The notes beneath the pieces are model-generated. The model ran no database searches, was not told the origin of the DNA, and saw only the letters and a program-made list of their open reading frames with translations. A DNA stretch of 64,000 nt, taken from NCBI RefSeq assembly GCF_947169445.1, contig NZ_CAMVPU010000017.1:1-64000 (forward strand), in the 5' to 3' direction. This document shows, one piece after another, positions 1 to 7,448 of the stretch. This DNA is from an uncultured Butyrivibrio sp. (GTDB lineage: Bacteria; Bacillota; Clostridia; Lachnospirales; Lachnospiraceae). Both the position numbers and the translations under genes were made by a program. Each line of letters starts with the position of its first letter. The first letter of the stretch is position 1.

Positions 1-7
1 CTTTCAT

Positions 8-34
8 CCCATAAGCTTATGCTTGATGGGTTTT
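8..34 (+). terminator. Possible terminator of an upstream gene
   Basis: An imperfect hairpin pairs CCCATAAGC with GCTTGATGGG across a 4-nt loop, followed by TTTT. It would end a gene lying left of the window. The stem has a bulge and the T-run is short, so the call is weak. The rest of positions 35-186 shows nothing I recognise. Confidence 0.3.
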
Positions 35-192
35 CAGCCGTGAGAGTTATATAAAGTCATTGTTTATACATATTTAAGATTAGTGTATTGCGGTATATGG
101 TATTATGTTAAAAAGTGATGAGAGGAAAGTAATCTAATAAAATATTTGCCTAAACTATTCTAACAGGTGATTCCCTGGGAAAGGATATGCAT

Positions 193-417
193 ATGGAAAA
201 TGAAAATATTAAGATTATGAAAAAAGGCATGGAAGCTCTGAGTGATGATATGCTTGAGAATGTCACTGGTGGTTCGGAATATGATGGAGAAGTCAGGAGC
301 TACCATTGTACCAGATGTGGTTGGTCAGGCACCAAGAAGGTTACTCCGAATGGAGGGGGTGTTTCTCCTTTGTGCCCTAGATGCTACGCTACAGTAGGTG
401 AAGATGTAAATTTTTAG
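193..417 (+). CDS. Double-glycine leader peptide with zinc-ribbon core
   Basis: A 74-residue protein. Residues 1-27 look like a double-glycine export leader, ending in LSDDMLENVTGG, the pattern found in class II bacteriocin and NHLP-type precursors. Cleavage after Gly27 would free a 47-residue peptide. That peptide has two cysteine knuckles, CTRCG and CPRC, 18 residues apart, as in zinc ribbons or rubredoxins. ATG 193 is preferred over ATG 187 because GGGAAAGG at 177-184 lies 8 nt before ATG 193 but only 2 nt before ATG 187. It has its own terminator and is followed by a three-gene ABC exporter on the same strand. Leader and knuckles are seen directly. Secretion, metal binding and any antimicrobial or signalling role are inferred. 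It could instead be a small intracellular zinc-ribbon protein. Confidence 0.72.
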   Translation: MENENIKIMKKGMEALSDDMLENVTGGSEYDGEVRSYHCTRCGWSGTKKVTPNGGGVSPLCPRCYATVGEDVNF

Positions 418-424
418 TTTGTGT

Positions 425-456
425 AAAAAAAGCGCTCACGCAGCGCCTTTTTTATT
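425..456 (+). terminator. Rho-independent terminator of the small peptide gene
   Basis: GCGCT and AGCGC form a 5-bp stem around a 5-nt loop, extended by a flanking A-run and a T-run (CTTTTTTATT). It starts 8 nt after the stop codon of the zinc-ribbon peptide, so that gene is probably transcribed separately from the exporter. Confidence 0.8.
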
Positions 457-745
457 GCGAATAATACTTATTAACGATAAAAGTTAATACAATTTTAAGA
501 ATATGCAAGTAGGCTGCTCTAATGCTCATAATGTATAATTATAAGGTACTAGCGTAAAGAAACGAGCTATAGAATGAACAAAAAGACTAACTATGTAAAC
601 AGTAGACGCTATAAATATCATGCTTGTTGCTCTTTCACAATTTTTTCTTATCTAAATGACATTGGAACCGTCCCCCCGTGGCTTTAAATGAGGCTGTTGT
701 TATATTGAAAATAAAGAATAGTAGTATTTAAAATCAGGTATATTT
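457..745. other. Intergenic region upstream of the exporter
   Basis: AT-rich DNA presumed to hold the exporter promoter, although I find no convincing -35/-10 pair. It contains a REP-like half element at 664-682. A 37-codon frame starting at 574 runs through that element without a good ribosome binding site, and I do not call it. Confidence 0.5.
664..682 (-). repeat. REP-like half element (GGGACGGTT core)
   Basis: On the minus strand this reads GCCAC, then GGGGGGACGGTTCC. The GGGACGGTT core, with a nearby GGC or GCC and an adjacent CCAAT/ATTGG, recurs at 33731-33753 and as a full palindrome at 61985-62026. It looks like a dispersed extragenic repeat. No transposase of that class lies in the window. 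Confidence 0.55.
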
Positions 746-1450
746 ATGGGCACTTTAATAAATCTTCAAAACGTTGGAAAAACGTATATAACAGGTTCGG
801 TGGCCAACGAGGTTCTAAAAAATGTGAACCTCTCAATTGACGAGGGTGAAATGGTGGTTATCCTTGGACCTTCCGGTTCAGGAAAGAGTACTCTTCTGAA
901 CATGCTTGGGGGACTTGATAGCGCCACCTGTGGGACTATTACCTTCGGGGAAAAGACCGTCACGGCGCTGGACGACTCTAAGCTCAGTGATTTCAGAGCT
1001 GAGGATGTTGGAATCGTATTTCAGTTCTACAACCTGATCCCCACTCTTACTGCCATGGAAAATGTTGCTCTGATGAGCGAACTGGGAGTTGAGATCATGG
1101 ACCCAATGGAGGCACTGGAACTTGTTGGCCTTAAAGGATACGAAAACAAGTTCCCGTCACAGATGTCCGGAGGTCAGCAACAGCGAGTTGCTATAGCAAG
1201 AGCAATAGCCAAGAGGCCGAGGCTTCTTTTATGCGACGAGCCTACAGGAGCTCTTGATACCAAAACGGGAAAAGAGATATTAAAGCTTTTAAATGCTCAG
1301 AGTAAGGATGGCAAAAGAACTGTCATAATGGTAACCCATAATGCAGCCTTTGCAGACATAGCAGACAAAGTAATTTACGTCAAAAACGGAACTGTTGAGA
1401 AAATCGTAACTAACGAGCATCCGAAGGATGCTGATGAAATAGAGTGTTGA
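746..1450 (+). CDS. ABC transporter ATPase, MacB/LolD type
   Basis: A 234-residue ATP-binding subunit that would drive the permease at 2895. Walker A is GPSGSGKST near residue 42. The Q-loop region is FQFYNLIPTLTAMENV, the signature is SGGQQQRVAIARA, Walker B is LLLCDEPTGALD, and the switch histidine is in VTHN. Spacing and length match the LolD/MacB/FtsE group, which works with FtsX-fold permeases. The membrane fusion protein follows after 15 bp. No C39 peptidase domain is attached, unlike exporters that cleave double-glycine leaders themselves. The Shine-Dalgarno sequence is weak (AGG at 736). Confidence 0.93.
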   Translation: MGTLINLQNVGKTYITGSVANEVLKNVNLSIDEGEMVVILGPSGSGKSTLLNMLGGLDSATCGTITFGEKTVTALDDSKLSDFRAEDVGIVFQFYNLIPTLTAMENVALMSELGVEIMDPMEALELVGLKGYENKFPSQMSGGQQQRVAIARAIAKRPRLLLCDEPTGALDTKTGKEILKLLNAQSKDGKRTVIMVTHNAAFADIADKVIYVKNGTVEKIVTNEHPKDADEIEC

Positions 1451-1465
1451 TAAAAAGGGGATAAT

Positions 1466-2887
1466 ATGAAAACTGTCGCAAGAAATATTATCATTGGAAC
1501 CGCAGCTCTTTTTGCAGTTGGTGGCGGAACAACATACATGCTTCTTCCGGATTCTGTTGAGGTTGAAACTGTCCAAAGAGCAAATGTTAATGAGAGTATA
1601 ACCGAAATCGGACAGATCGAAGCAGATGCAGCCGTTACGGTCTATGCGCCTGTAAGTGGAAAGCTTTCAGAGGTCTCTTTTAAGATAAACGACAAGATAA
1701 ATGAGGGCGACGTCCTTGCCAGGTATGACATGAACGCTGCTCAGAATCAGTATGAACTGGCACAGCTTAACCTGACCTATCAGGAGGATAACTACGCTGC
1801 GGCTGTTGAGACCAATAAAAAGAACAAGTCCAAAGCTTATTCTGCTGGAAAAGAGGCGGAATCAATGCTAATGGAATATGTTCACACAGAAGAAAAAAGA
1901 GATGACATCAACATCAAGGAGAATGAACGAGACCTTAGGATAGAGCAGACCAAGCAGGGAATACAGGGAGAAATATCAAGACTTCAGGCAGAGCTTGATA
2001 TTGAATCCAAAAAGCTTGAGTCAGGTGAAAGCACTCCTGAAAAAGTTGATAAGATAAAGAATCAGCTCACAACCTGCTTTACAACACTGGCGGGACTTCC
2101 GGTTGGAGACCCAATGCCCACAACTTCGTATGCGCAGAATGCTGAGTATCAAAGGCAGATGGAGCTCATGGATAAGCGTTACAACGCACTTCTTAGCCAG
2201 AAGATGGCAGCAGAGGAAAAGGTTGTAACCGAATCTTCATTAAAGGGATATGAGGATAGCATAGAGATTGCCAGACTCCAGGAGGAGACTGCCAAGAAAA
2301 ATTTAGACATCGCACAAAAAGGTGTAGTTTCCACTGTCAGTGGAACAATTCTTCAAAGGCTGGTTGATGACGGTGCTATGCCTGAAGCGGGAACAGCTCT
2401 TTTTGTAGTGCAGCCGGACACCGGATATAAGGCTACACTTATGGTATCCCGCTATGATATTGAGAGTGTGGAAATTGGCCAGAAGGCAAGAGTTACCATG
2501 GGCCAGACCGTTTATGATGGCACGGTTTCTTTTATTTCACCGGTTGCCACAACAGCTGATTCATCCGGTAAACCCAAGGTTAAAGTCGAGATCTCTTTTG
2601 ACGATAGTAAGGCGCGTCCTACTATCGGCCTGGAGGCCAGTGTCCAGATATTTACAAAGGAAGAGGCGAATGTGTTAAGTATCTCTGACAAGGCTGTCTA
2701 TTCCGGAGATGAGGGCAAGTATGTTTATGTTTTAAAGGATGGAAAAGCTCAGAAACAGGAAGTGGAAATCGGAGCATCCGGAGAAGGGTATACGCAGATA
2801 CTATCCGGACTCTCTGAAGGAGATACTGTTATTACAGAAGCTTTAAGTGATGATGATATTGGCGGCAGATTTAAACCCGAAAAGTGA
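1466..2887 (+). CDS. Efflux membrane fusion protein (HlyD/MacA-like)
   Basis: A 473-residue periplasmic-adaptor-type protein. An N-terminal anchor (about residues 7-27) is followed by a biotinyl-lipoyl-like half (APVSGKLSEVSF), a long charged coiled-coil hairpin at about residues 85-275, the second lipoyl half (TVSGTILQRLV) and beta-barrel and membrane-proximal domains to the end. In Gram-positive bacteria such proteins link MacB-like permeases to the cell wall or the substrate. A good AAAAAGGGG site precedes ATG 1466. The permease begins 7 bp after the stop, so ATPase, adaptor and permease form one operon. The substrate is not evident; the nearby zinc-ribbon peptide is a candidate. Confidence 0.88.
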   Translation: MKTVARNIIIGTAALFAVGGGTTYMLLPDSVEVETVQRANVNESITEIGQIEADAAVTVYAPVSGKLSEVSFKINDKINEGDVLARYDMNAAQNQYELAQLNLTYQEDNYAAAVETNKKNKSKAYSAGKEAESMLMEYVHTEEKRDDINIKENERDLRIEQTKQGIQGEISRLQAELDIESKKLESGESTPEKVDKIKNQLTTCFTTLAGLPVGDPMPTTSYAQNAEYQRQMELMDKRYNALLSQKMAAEEKVVTESSLKGYEDSIEIARLQEETAKKNLDIAQKGVVSTVSGTILQRLVDDGAMPEAGTALFVVQPDTGYKATLMVSRYDIESVEIGQKARVTMGQTVYDGTVSFISPVATTADSSGKPKVKVEISFDDSKARPTIGLEASVQIFTKEEANVLSISDKAVYSGDEGKYVYVLKDGKAQKQEVEIGASGEGYTQILSGLSEGDTVITEALSDDDIGGRFKPEK

Positions 2888-2894
2888 GGAGTAG

Positions 2895-5222
2895 ATGATC
2901 CTATTAAAAAAAGTACTGCGGGATCTTAGGCAGAATGCGGTACAGTTTTTTTCAATCTATATAATGACCTTGCTTTCTCTTTTTGTTCAGACAGGATTTG
3001 AGTCCAGCAATGTGGGCTCTGCTTATAGTGCTGCTGAATATTTTGCCATGACTAATTATAAAGACCTGTCGGTTGAAGGCTCTACTTTTTCCTACAAAGA
3101 TGTGGAAATGCTGGAGAACATTCCAGGGGTTCGTGCCGTTGATGGAATGGCCAGAGTGGCAGGAAAAATCATGTTGGATAAGGAACGCTTGCTGGTCCTT
3201 AGCTTTATTGATGGCAACGACGTTTCAAAGATGTATGTTACGGATGGTGAGCAGTATAAACCAGGAAAAACAGGATGCTGGGTTGAGGAGCGCTTTGCAC
3301 AGCCAATGGGCATAAGGGTTGGAGACTCTCTGTCGATGACAACCGGTAATATTACCCTTACAGAGGAAGTTAAGGGAATCGTGTATTGTCCGGAATTTCT
3401 TTATTATCTTCCCAATGATACATACACAGAGCCTGAGTATGGAACTCATGGCTTTGTTATAATGGACATTTCTGAGGCACCGACTTATCTTGAAATGGAC
3501 AAGATAATTGTTGATCTATCGGAAGTTAAGGGCAATGGCCCGCTTCTTACCAAGGAAGAGAAGCAGATCATGAATGCCATGCGTGACGTGGTAAGTGAGC
3601 GAATGGATAATCCCAAGGTTATAGTTAAGACTAAAACTGAGGATGAGGACTACAATGACTACGCCGGAGTTTTGGATTCAAGCGATGCCATATCAACTGT
3701 CTTTCCGATAGTATTCCTGGCTGTGGCACTTTTGGGAATTCTTACCACCATGACAAGACTTACCGAAAAACAAAGAGTGCAGATCGGTACCCTTAAAGCC
3801 CTGGGGTTTTCTGACAGGAAGATTACTATGCACTATATGTCCTACTCAGTTATTATTGCAGCTCTTGGCTGTATTTCGGGAGCAATAGTAGGGCCGCTGG
3901 TGCTTGGCGCATATCTGAATGACCTTAACGATTATTATTATCAGAATCCTTTGCAGCGTCTTGAGCTTACCGGTAAAACAGTTGTCATGGGCTGTCTTAC
4001 TGTTATGCTTTGCGTAGCTGTATCCTATCTTTCAACCAGGAAAATATTAAAAGAGAATCCTGCGAGAATTCTTTTGCCTGAGGCACCTAAATTTGATTCC
4101 ACCGGAGCTATGGAAAAAAGCAGATTCTGGAAGGGGCTTCGTTTCGCATCAAGATGGAATATCAGAGATGTTCGAAGGAACAAGCTAAGAACGGCGGTAA
4201 GTATTGCCGGTATCCTTGTCTGCAGTATGCTGATATTTATGTCACTTGGATTTTATGAGGCCTTGGAAGGACAGTCTGAGTGGATGTACGGAGAAATATT
4301 CAAAGGAAATTACCAGATAGTCTTTAAGGACGATGTGCCCTATGGAACGATATATGAATTTGCTAATGAGTATCAGGGCCAGATGGCGCAGGTTACAAAT
4401 GCTACTATCTTTAATGATAAAGAGCAGAGCGTAAGAGAAATGACTGTTCTGGATGAAGGAACAATCTTTATGCCACAGGGAGAGGAACTTGAATGTATTG
4501 AGATACCTGAAAGCGGAGTCATGCTGACCTCCAGACTTGTGGACTATTTTGGTATCAAGGTAGGGGAAAAGATAAGCTTCAAACTCCCCGGAAGCAGCAA
4601 GGTTTATAGTGCACCTGTAGTGAAAATATGCCGTGTTGCCAGCGGTCAGGGCATTATAATGAGTCGAAGCGCCTGGGAAGAAATGGGTGGTTATTTTACC
4701 CCGACACATGTTTATACCAGGATGAGTGTTCCATCGGACATCAAGACGAAAAGACCGGAAGTTGCTTCTGCAAGCAGTAAAGATATGCTTGTGGAGTCTT
4801 TACAGAACTCAAATGAAGTGTCCTACACAACCTCCTATATCCTTGCGGTTATTGCAATAGTCATGGGTGTTGTGGTTCTTTATAATCTGGGTGTTCTTTC
4901 CTATGTTGAGAAGACGAGAGAAATAGCAACTTTAAAGGTGCTTGGTTTTCACTCTGGAAGCATCAGGGGTATACTTTTGCAGCAATCGCTTGGGATCACC
5001 GCTGCCGGAGCTATTTTGGGCGTGCCCTTTGGTATTGTCATGTTGGACAGGCTGGCTGACATGGTCATGGGGATTTACTATGATATGGTGGTATCACCTT
5101 CGGCCTTTCCATATCTTGGTGCCATTCTGGGAACCTTCCTGGTTTCGGTACTGGTTAATATTTTCGTATCGTCAAAGGTCAAGACTATTGATATGGTCGA
5201 GGCATTAAAGAGTAGAGAATAA
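2895..5222 (+). CDS. ABC transporter permease with two FtsX domains (MacB-like)
   Basis: A 775-residue membrane subunit. An N-terminal helix (about 15-35) is followed by an extracytoplasmic domain, then an FtsX core of three helices at about 260-395 (with LTEKQRVQIGTLKALGFS). A second unit repeats the layout: a helix near 435-455, an outer domain, and an FtsX core at about 645-770 (VEKTREIATLKVLGFHSGS). This duplicated arrangement is typical of Gram-positive permeases that handle lipids, peptides or antibiotics. GAGGAG lies just before ATG 2895. It closes the exporter operon and ends before a strong hairpin shared with the convergent ptsI gene. Confidence 0.9.
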   Translation: MILLKKVLRDLRQNAVQFFSIYIMTLLSLFVQTGFESSNVGSAYSAAEYFAMTNYKDLSVEGSTFSYKDVEMLENIPGVRAVDGMARVAGKIMLDKERLLVLSFIDGNDVSKMYVTDGEQYKPGKTGCWVEERFAQPMGIRVGDSLSMTTGNITLTEEVKGIVYCPEFLYYLPNDTYTEPEYGTHGFVIMDISEAPTYLEMDKIIVDLSEVKGNGPLLTKEEKQIMNAMRDVVSERMDNPKVIVKTKTEDEDYNDYAGVLDSSDAISTVFPIVFLAVALLGILTTMTRLTEKQRVQIGTLKALGFSDRKITMHYMSYSVIIAALGCISGAIVGPLVLGAYLNDLNDYYYQNPLQRLELTGKTVVMGCLTVMLCVAVSYLSTRKILKENPARILLPEAPKFDSTGAMEKSRFWKGLRFASRWNIRDVRRNKLRTAVSIAGILVCSMLIFMSLGFYEALEGQSEWMYGEIFKGNYQIVFKDDVPYGTIYEFANEYQGQMAQVTNATIFNDKEQSVREMTVLDEGTIFMPQGEELECIEIPESGVMLTSRLVDYFGIKVGEKISFKLPGSSKVYSAPVVKICRVASGQGIIMSRSAWEEMGGYFTPTHVYTRMSVPSDIKTKRPEVASASSKDMLVESLQNSNEVSYTTSYILAVIAIVMGVVVLYNLGVLSYVEKTREIATLKVLGFHSGSIRGILLQQSLGITAAGAILGVPFGIVMLDRLADMVMGIYYDMVVSPSAFPYLGAILGTFLVSVLVNIFVSSKVKTIDMVEALKSRE

Positions 5223-5228
5223 AGTCAC

Positions 5229-5270
5229 GGGGCAAGCCGATGGGGCAGAAAGCCATTGGCTTGCTGCCCC
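5229..5270. terminator. Hairpin between convergent exporter and ptsI genes
   Basis: GGGGCAAGCCGATGG can pair with CCATTGGCTTGCTGCCCC, with a small bulge and a 9-nt loop. It lies between the permease stop and the ptsI stop and probably acts in both directions. No long T-run follows on either strand. Confidence 0.55.
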
Positions 5271-5292
5271 ATTGGTTTGCGTGATTTCAAAA

Positions 5293-6999
5293 TTATTCTT
5301 TTGAAGCCTCTTTTAATGCAGTTACGATTTCTGCTTCTGTAGTAAGGCTCATAACCTTGTTTGTAAGTTCGTCGGCCTCTTTCTTGCTCCATTTGGAGAT
5401 GATGCAGCGGGCTGTAAGTACCAGAACAGGATTTACACTGAATTCTGTAAGCCCAAAGGAGATAAGAAGCGGAATCATTAAAGGATCGGCTGCAGCCTCA
5501 CCGCACATTCCTACAGGAATTCCAGCATTTCTTCCGCATTCAATAATGTGTTTTATTGAGCGAAGCACAGATGGCTGGAAGGTGGAGTAGAGATAAGCTA
5601 CATCAGCATTTCCGCGGTCAACACTCATGGTGTACTGAGTCAGGTCATTGGTTCCGATTGAGAAGAAATCAGCCTCTTTTGCAAGGATATCTGCGATAAG
5701 TGAAGCAGCAGGTGTTTCTATCATGCAGCCTACTTCAATGTTCTTGTCGTAGGCTATTTCATTGGCATCGAAATCCTTTTTAATCTCTTCAACCATCCCT
5801 TTTACCGCGCGAAGCTCGTCTACGCAGGTTACGAGAGGAAGCATTATCTTAACCTTACCAAAGGCACTGGCTCTTACAATGGCACGCAGCTGCAGCATGT
5901 AGCTATCCTTGTTTCCGAGGCAGTATCTGACAGCTCTGTAGCCAAGGAATGGATTCTCTTCCTTCTTCATGTTGAGGTATGGAATATCCTTGTCACCACC
6001 AATATCAAGAGTTCTGATAATTACAGGTTTGCCACCCATGGTAACAGCAGCTTCCTTGTATGCTGCAAACTGTTCTTCTTCAGTTGGCATGTGGTTATTG
6101 TCCATGAACAGGAACTCTGAACGGAAAAGACCTATGCCTTCACCGTCGCATTCTAGAGCTTTCTTGGCATCTTTTGGAGTTCCGATGTTACAGAACAGTT
6201 CAACGCTTTCGCCATCTGCTGTAAGGGTCTCTTTTCCAAGAAAGCCCTTAAGCTCAGACTGCTTGCGTATAAAGTCCTCACGCTTGATGATGTACTGTGA
6301 AAGAACATCACCCTCAGGATTGATATAAACTAATCCTTCGGTTCCATCTACAATAGCAGTGTCCTTATCTTTTACAATAGTAGTAACATCAGGCACTGAC
6401 AGAACAGCAGGAATCTCAAGGGCTCTTGCTAAAATAGCAGAGTGGGAAGTTTTTCCGCCGACCTCGGTAATAATACCTGCCACATTTTCTTTTACAATCT
6501 GAGAAGTCATTGAAGGAGTCAGATCCTTGGCAACAAGGATGGTGCCCGGGGCAACCTTACTGATATCTATGTCCTTAATGCCTAAAAGCAGCTTTAAAAG
6601 GCTTACCTTAATGTCGCTGATGTCGGAAGCACGCTGCTTCATCATATCATCATCCATCTTGGAAAACATTCCGATAAACATATCACATACTGCTTCAACT
6701 GCGGATTCTGCGCACTGGCCTGCCTCGATCATCTTGCCCATTTCTCCGGCCATAGTAGGATCGGAGATCATAACAAGATGGCCCTGAAGGATTTCAGCTT
6801 CCTTGGGACCTATTCTTTTTCTGATATCCTCTGCCATAGCAGCGGTTTCAGTCTTGAACTCTTCGACAGCAGCTAAGAAACGCTCCTTCTCAGCAGCGGT
6901 ATCTTCAATCTTTCTTTTTTCAAATGCTAAATCGTGTTCTGCAATTACGCAGATACTTCCAATTCCAATGCCGCGGGATGCAGCTATTCCTTTGTACAT
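5293..6999 (-). CDS. ptsI: PTS enzyme I (phosphoenolpyruvate-protein phosphotransferase)
   Basis: A 568-residue cytoplasmic enzyme that takes phosphate from phosphoenolpyruvate and passes it to HPr, the first step of sugar uptake by the PTS. The active histidine is in GGKTSHSAILAR, following an N-terminal HPr-binding domain. The C-terminal TIM-barrel domain has GIGLFRSEFLFMD, SIGTNDLTQYTMSVDR and the catalytic cysteine in GMCGEAA. Length is normal for the family. GGAGG lies 6 nt before the ATG. It is the last gene of a minus-strand fructose PTS operon, 84 bp after ptsH. The last part of the barrel reads VNPVLVLTARC rather than the commoner VSAPSIL, a minor divergence. Confidence 0.96.
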   Translation of the reverse strand: MYKGIAASRGIGIGSICVIAEHDLAFEKRKIEDTAAEKERFLAAVEEFKTETAAMAEDIRKRIGPKEAEILQGHLVMISDPTMAGEMGKMIEAGQCAESAVEAVCDMFIGMFSKMDDDMMKQRASDISDIKVSLLKLLLGIKDIDISKVAPGTILVAKDLTPSMTSQIVKENVAGIITEVGGKTSHSAILARALEIPAVLSVPDVTTIVKDKDTAIVDGTEGLVYINPEGDVLSQYIIKREDFIRKQSELKGFLGKETLTADGESVELFCNIGTPKDAKKALECDGEGIGLFRSEFLFMDNNHMPTEEEQFAAYKEAAVTMGGKPVIIRTLDIGGDKDIPYLNMKKEENPFLGYRAVRYCLGNKDSYMLQLRAIVRASAFGKVKIMLPLVTCVDELRAVKGMVEEIKKDFDANEIAYDKNIEVGCMIETPAASLIADILAKEADFFSIGTNDLTQYTMSVDRGNADVAYLYSTFQPSVLRSIKHIIECGRNAGIPVGMCGEAAADPLMIPLLISFGLTEFSVNPVLVLTARCIISKWSKKEADELTNKVMSLTTEAEIVTALKEASKE

Positions 7000-7083
7000 T
7001 TAATACCTCCATGGGAAAAAGAGTTACTGTTCACTCGCATGCAGCTCGCTCCAGTACTGCAGGGCATCATGGTTTATAGGGCT

Positions 7084-7347
7084 TTAGTCACCAAGTCCAC
7101 TCTCTACAAGCTCAACAGCCTTCTTAAGAGCTTCAGCCTCATCAGGACCATCGCACTGGATCTCGATTTCGCTGCCGCATTTAATACAAGCGCTCATCAG
7201 CATCATTACGCTCTTTGCATCATATGTAGTTCCGTTGAATACGATCTTTACATCGCTTGTAAAAGGGGTAACAGTCTGGCTGAAAAGACTAGCCGGACGC
7301 ATGTGCATTCCCTGTTCGTTAGTTACTGTAATTTTCTGTGATACCAT
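7084..7347 (-). CDS. ptsH: Phosphocarrier protein HPr
   Basis: An 87-residue phosphocarrier between enzyme I and sugar-specific EII proteins. The phosphorylated histidine is His15 in GMHMRPAS. This differs from the common GLHARPA, but the histidine and arginine are kept. KSVMMLMSA contains the Ser46-type site that HPr kinase modifies in Firmicutes, so a role in CcpA-dependent catabolite control is likely. AAAGGAA lies before the ATG. It sits between fruA and ptsI, so general PTS expression is tied to the fructose operon here. Confidence 0.95.
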   Translation of the reverse strand: MVSQKITVTNEQGMHMRPASLFSQTVTPFTSDVKIVFNGTTYDAKSVMMLMSACIKCGSEIEIQCDGPDEAEALKKAVELVESGLGD

Positions 7348-7400
7348 AATAATTTCCTTTCCGTTTGTAAAAAATAAATCTATGTTATTAATTGCTTAAT

Positions 7401-7425
7401 GCACAGCCGCAATAAGCGGCTGTGC
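7401..7425 (-). terminator. Intercistronic hairpin between fruA and ptsH
   Basis: A perfect 10-bp stem (GCACAGCCGC with GCGGCTGTGC) and a 5-nt loop lie in the 101-bp gap. No T-run follows on the minus strand, so it is more likely an RNA processing or stability element, or a partial terminator, that lets ptsHI be expressed at a different level from fruRKA. Confidence 0.5.
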
Positions 7426-7448
7426 GATAATAACCTCTATGTGAATAA

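Noticed and set aside
1..186. A riboswitch (c-di-GMP type) in the first bases
   Set aside because: No conserved core such as the GEMM motif could be matched; only a weak hairpin is visible.
574..687. A 37-codon frame upstream of the exporter
   Set aside because: It has no good ribosome binding site and its last codons are read from the REP-like element, a common source of spurious frames.
4242..4709. A 155-codon antisense frame in the exporter permease
   Set aside because: It is a shadow of the permease codons with no family resemblance and no start signal.
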